From contig OZ250175.1 of assembly GCA_965238155.1 (NCBI GenBank), forward strand, positions 930,001 through 994,000: 64,000 nucleotides of DNA, in the 5' to 3' direction. Positions 63,349 to 64,000 of this stretch are shown here, in pieces (the first letter of the stretch is position 1; the number at the start of each line of letters is the position of its first letter). The notes under the pieces were generated by a model that saw nothing but the letters and a program-made list of their open reading frames with translations, was not told the origin of the DNA and did not search any database. The DNA comes from BJGV01 sp964196335. Its GTDB lineage: Bacteria > Pseudomonadota > Gammaproteobacteria > Burkholderiales > Nitrosomonadaceae. The position numbers and the translations under genes were made by a program.

Positions 63349-64000
63349 ATGTCTAAAAATTCAATACTCGCTAAATCTAACTCTGGAGAAACGCCTGAAA
63401 ACGAAATTTGTATGGCGGCTGTCCAAATGACAGCCGGCCCAGAGGTGTCTGCAAATTTGAAGGAAGCTGCAAGGCTGATTGATATAGCTGTAACGAAGGG
63501 AGCAAAACTGGTAGTGCTTCCAGAATACTTCTGCATTATGGGTATGAAAGATGTTGATAAGGTAGTAGTGCGGGAAGAGGAAGGTAGCGGGCCAATACAG
63601 GAGTTTTTAGGTAAAACTGCAAAATCCCATGGTATATGGCTTATTGGTGGTTCTGTGCCGTTAGTATCTGCTCGATCTGATAAGGTAAGGAATAGTTGTC
63701 TCGTATATGATGATTCCGGTAAACAAGTTGCTCATTACGACAAAATGCATCTATTTAGTATTGAGTATGGTGAAGAATATTATGCTGAAGAGAAAACTAT
63801 TGAGGCAGGAAATAAAGTAGTTACACTGGAGTCACCATTTGGTCGTATTGGTCTCTCCATATGTTACGACCTGCGCTTTCCGGAGCTCTATCGATCGATG
63901 GGGCAAGTGGACATTATTCTCGCACCATCAGCTTTTACTGCAACTACTGGAAAGGCTCATTGGGAGACTTTGATTCGTGCCCGCGCTATAGAAAATCTGG
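63349..64000 (+). CDS. carbon-nitrogen hydrolase (nitrilase superfamily), cut by the right edge
   Basis: An ATG at 63349 opens 217 codons to the window end; the family is about 270-290 residues, so the C-terminus lies outside. The catalytic triad is visible: Glu in VVLPEYFC, Lys in HYDKMHLF and Cys in SICYDLRFPELYR. The Nit1/Nit2-like sequence suggests a deaminated-glutathione amidase or omega-amidase. Starts 50 bases after yhdP and is probably in its operon. Confidence 0.94.
   Translation, partial: MSKNSILAKSNSGETPENEICMAAVQMTAGPEVSANLKEAARLIDIAVTKGAKLVVLPEYFCIMGMKDVDKVVVREEEGSGPIQEFLGKTAKSHGIWLIGGSVPLVSARSDKVRNSCLVYDDSGKQVAHYDKMHLFSIEYGEEYYAEEKTIEAGNKVVTLESPFGRIGLSICYDLRFPELYRSMGQVDIILAPSAFTATTGKAHWETLIRARAIENL

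Overview
The window reads as an ordinary chromosomal segment of an A+T-rich betaproteobacterium. Several neighbourhoods point to the Nitrosomonadales, and a urea-using ammonia oxidiser related to Nitrosomonas is my best guess. The supporting blocks are pilMNOPQ-aroK-aroB-dgt divergent from a penicillin-binding protein gene, birA-coaX, pepA-holC-valS, ilvE next to a zf-CHCC gene, rne/rluC-gph-sppA, the rpmF-plsX-fabHDG-acpP-fabF-mltG cluster, and a urease cluster beside an O/P-type porin. This is inference from gene content and order; no rRNA or amo/hao genes are present. I see no tRNA, rRNA, CRISPR array, prophage or insertion sequence.

Layout. 1-7591 (minus strand): type IV pilus assembly genes pilM, N, O, P and Q, then aroK, aroB and the start of dgt, which runs off the left edge. 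pilQ is broken twice, once by a 26-base poly-C tract (coding strand) and once by a likely one-base loss. 7957-10377 (+): PBP1A. 10474-14398 (-): hemB, ysxC, coaX, birA. 14561-16273 (+): glnS. 16719-18059 (+): an outer-membrane porin with a clear terminator. 18475-23159 (-): urease cluster transcribed ureB-ureC-ureA-ureE-ureF-ureG, without ureD and with the gamma subunit gene after the alpha subunit gene. 23696-24334 (+): 1-Cys peroxiredoxin. 24395-31051 (-): cysG, valS (with a fused N-terminal extension), holC, pepA. 31172-32570 (+): ogt and xerD. 32652-36513: small envelope proteins (a proline-tailed lipoprotein, a His-rich secreted protein, an OmpA-like lipoprotein with two glycine zippers, two DUF4124 paralogues) with an exonuclease III gene among them.

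36715-43986 (-): fatty-acid and phospholipid biosynthesis (yceD, rpmF, plsX, fabH, fabD, fabG, acpP, fabF) ending in mltG. 44056-44652 (+): a Maf/YceF nucleotide pyrophosphatase. 44695-47450 (-): sppA, a gph-like phosphatase and rluC, divergent from rne (47847-50528, +). 50611-54812 (-): a low-molecular-weight phosphatase, a NUC1-type nuclease, phosphomannomutase, a small zinc-finger protein and ilvE. 55161-56429 (+): a membrane-bound class III adenylate cyclase. 56452-59235 (-): glnE. 59453-63298 (+): a YhdP/AsmA-like giant envelope protein, then a nitrilase-family gene cut by the right edge.

Most genes are housekeeping and intact. The observations most worth following are the homopolymer-interrupted pilQ (possible phase variation of type IV pili), the in-frame fusion of a small extra domain to ValRS, the rearranged urease cluster with a hairpin and a Cys-rich reading frame in its middle, and an orphan nuclease without a signal peptide. 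Many genes appear to use TTG starts.
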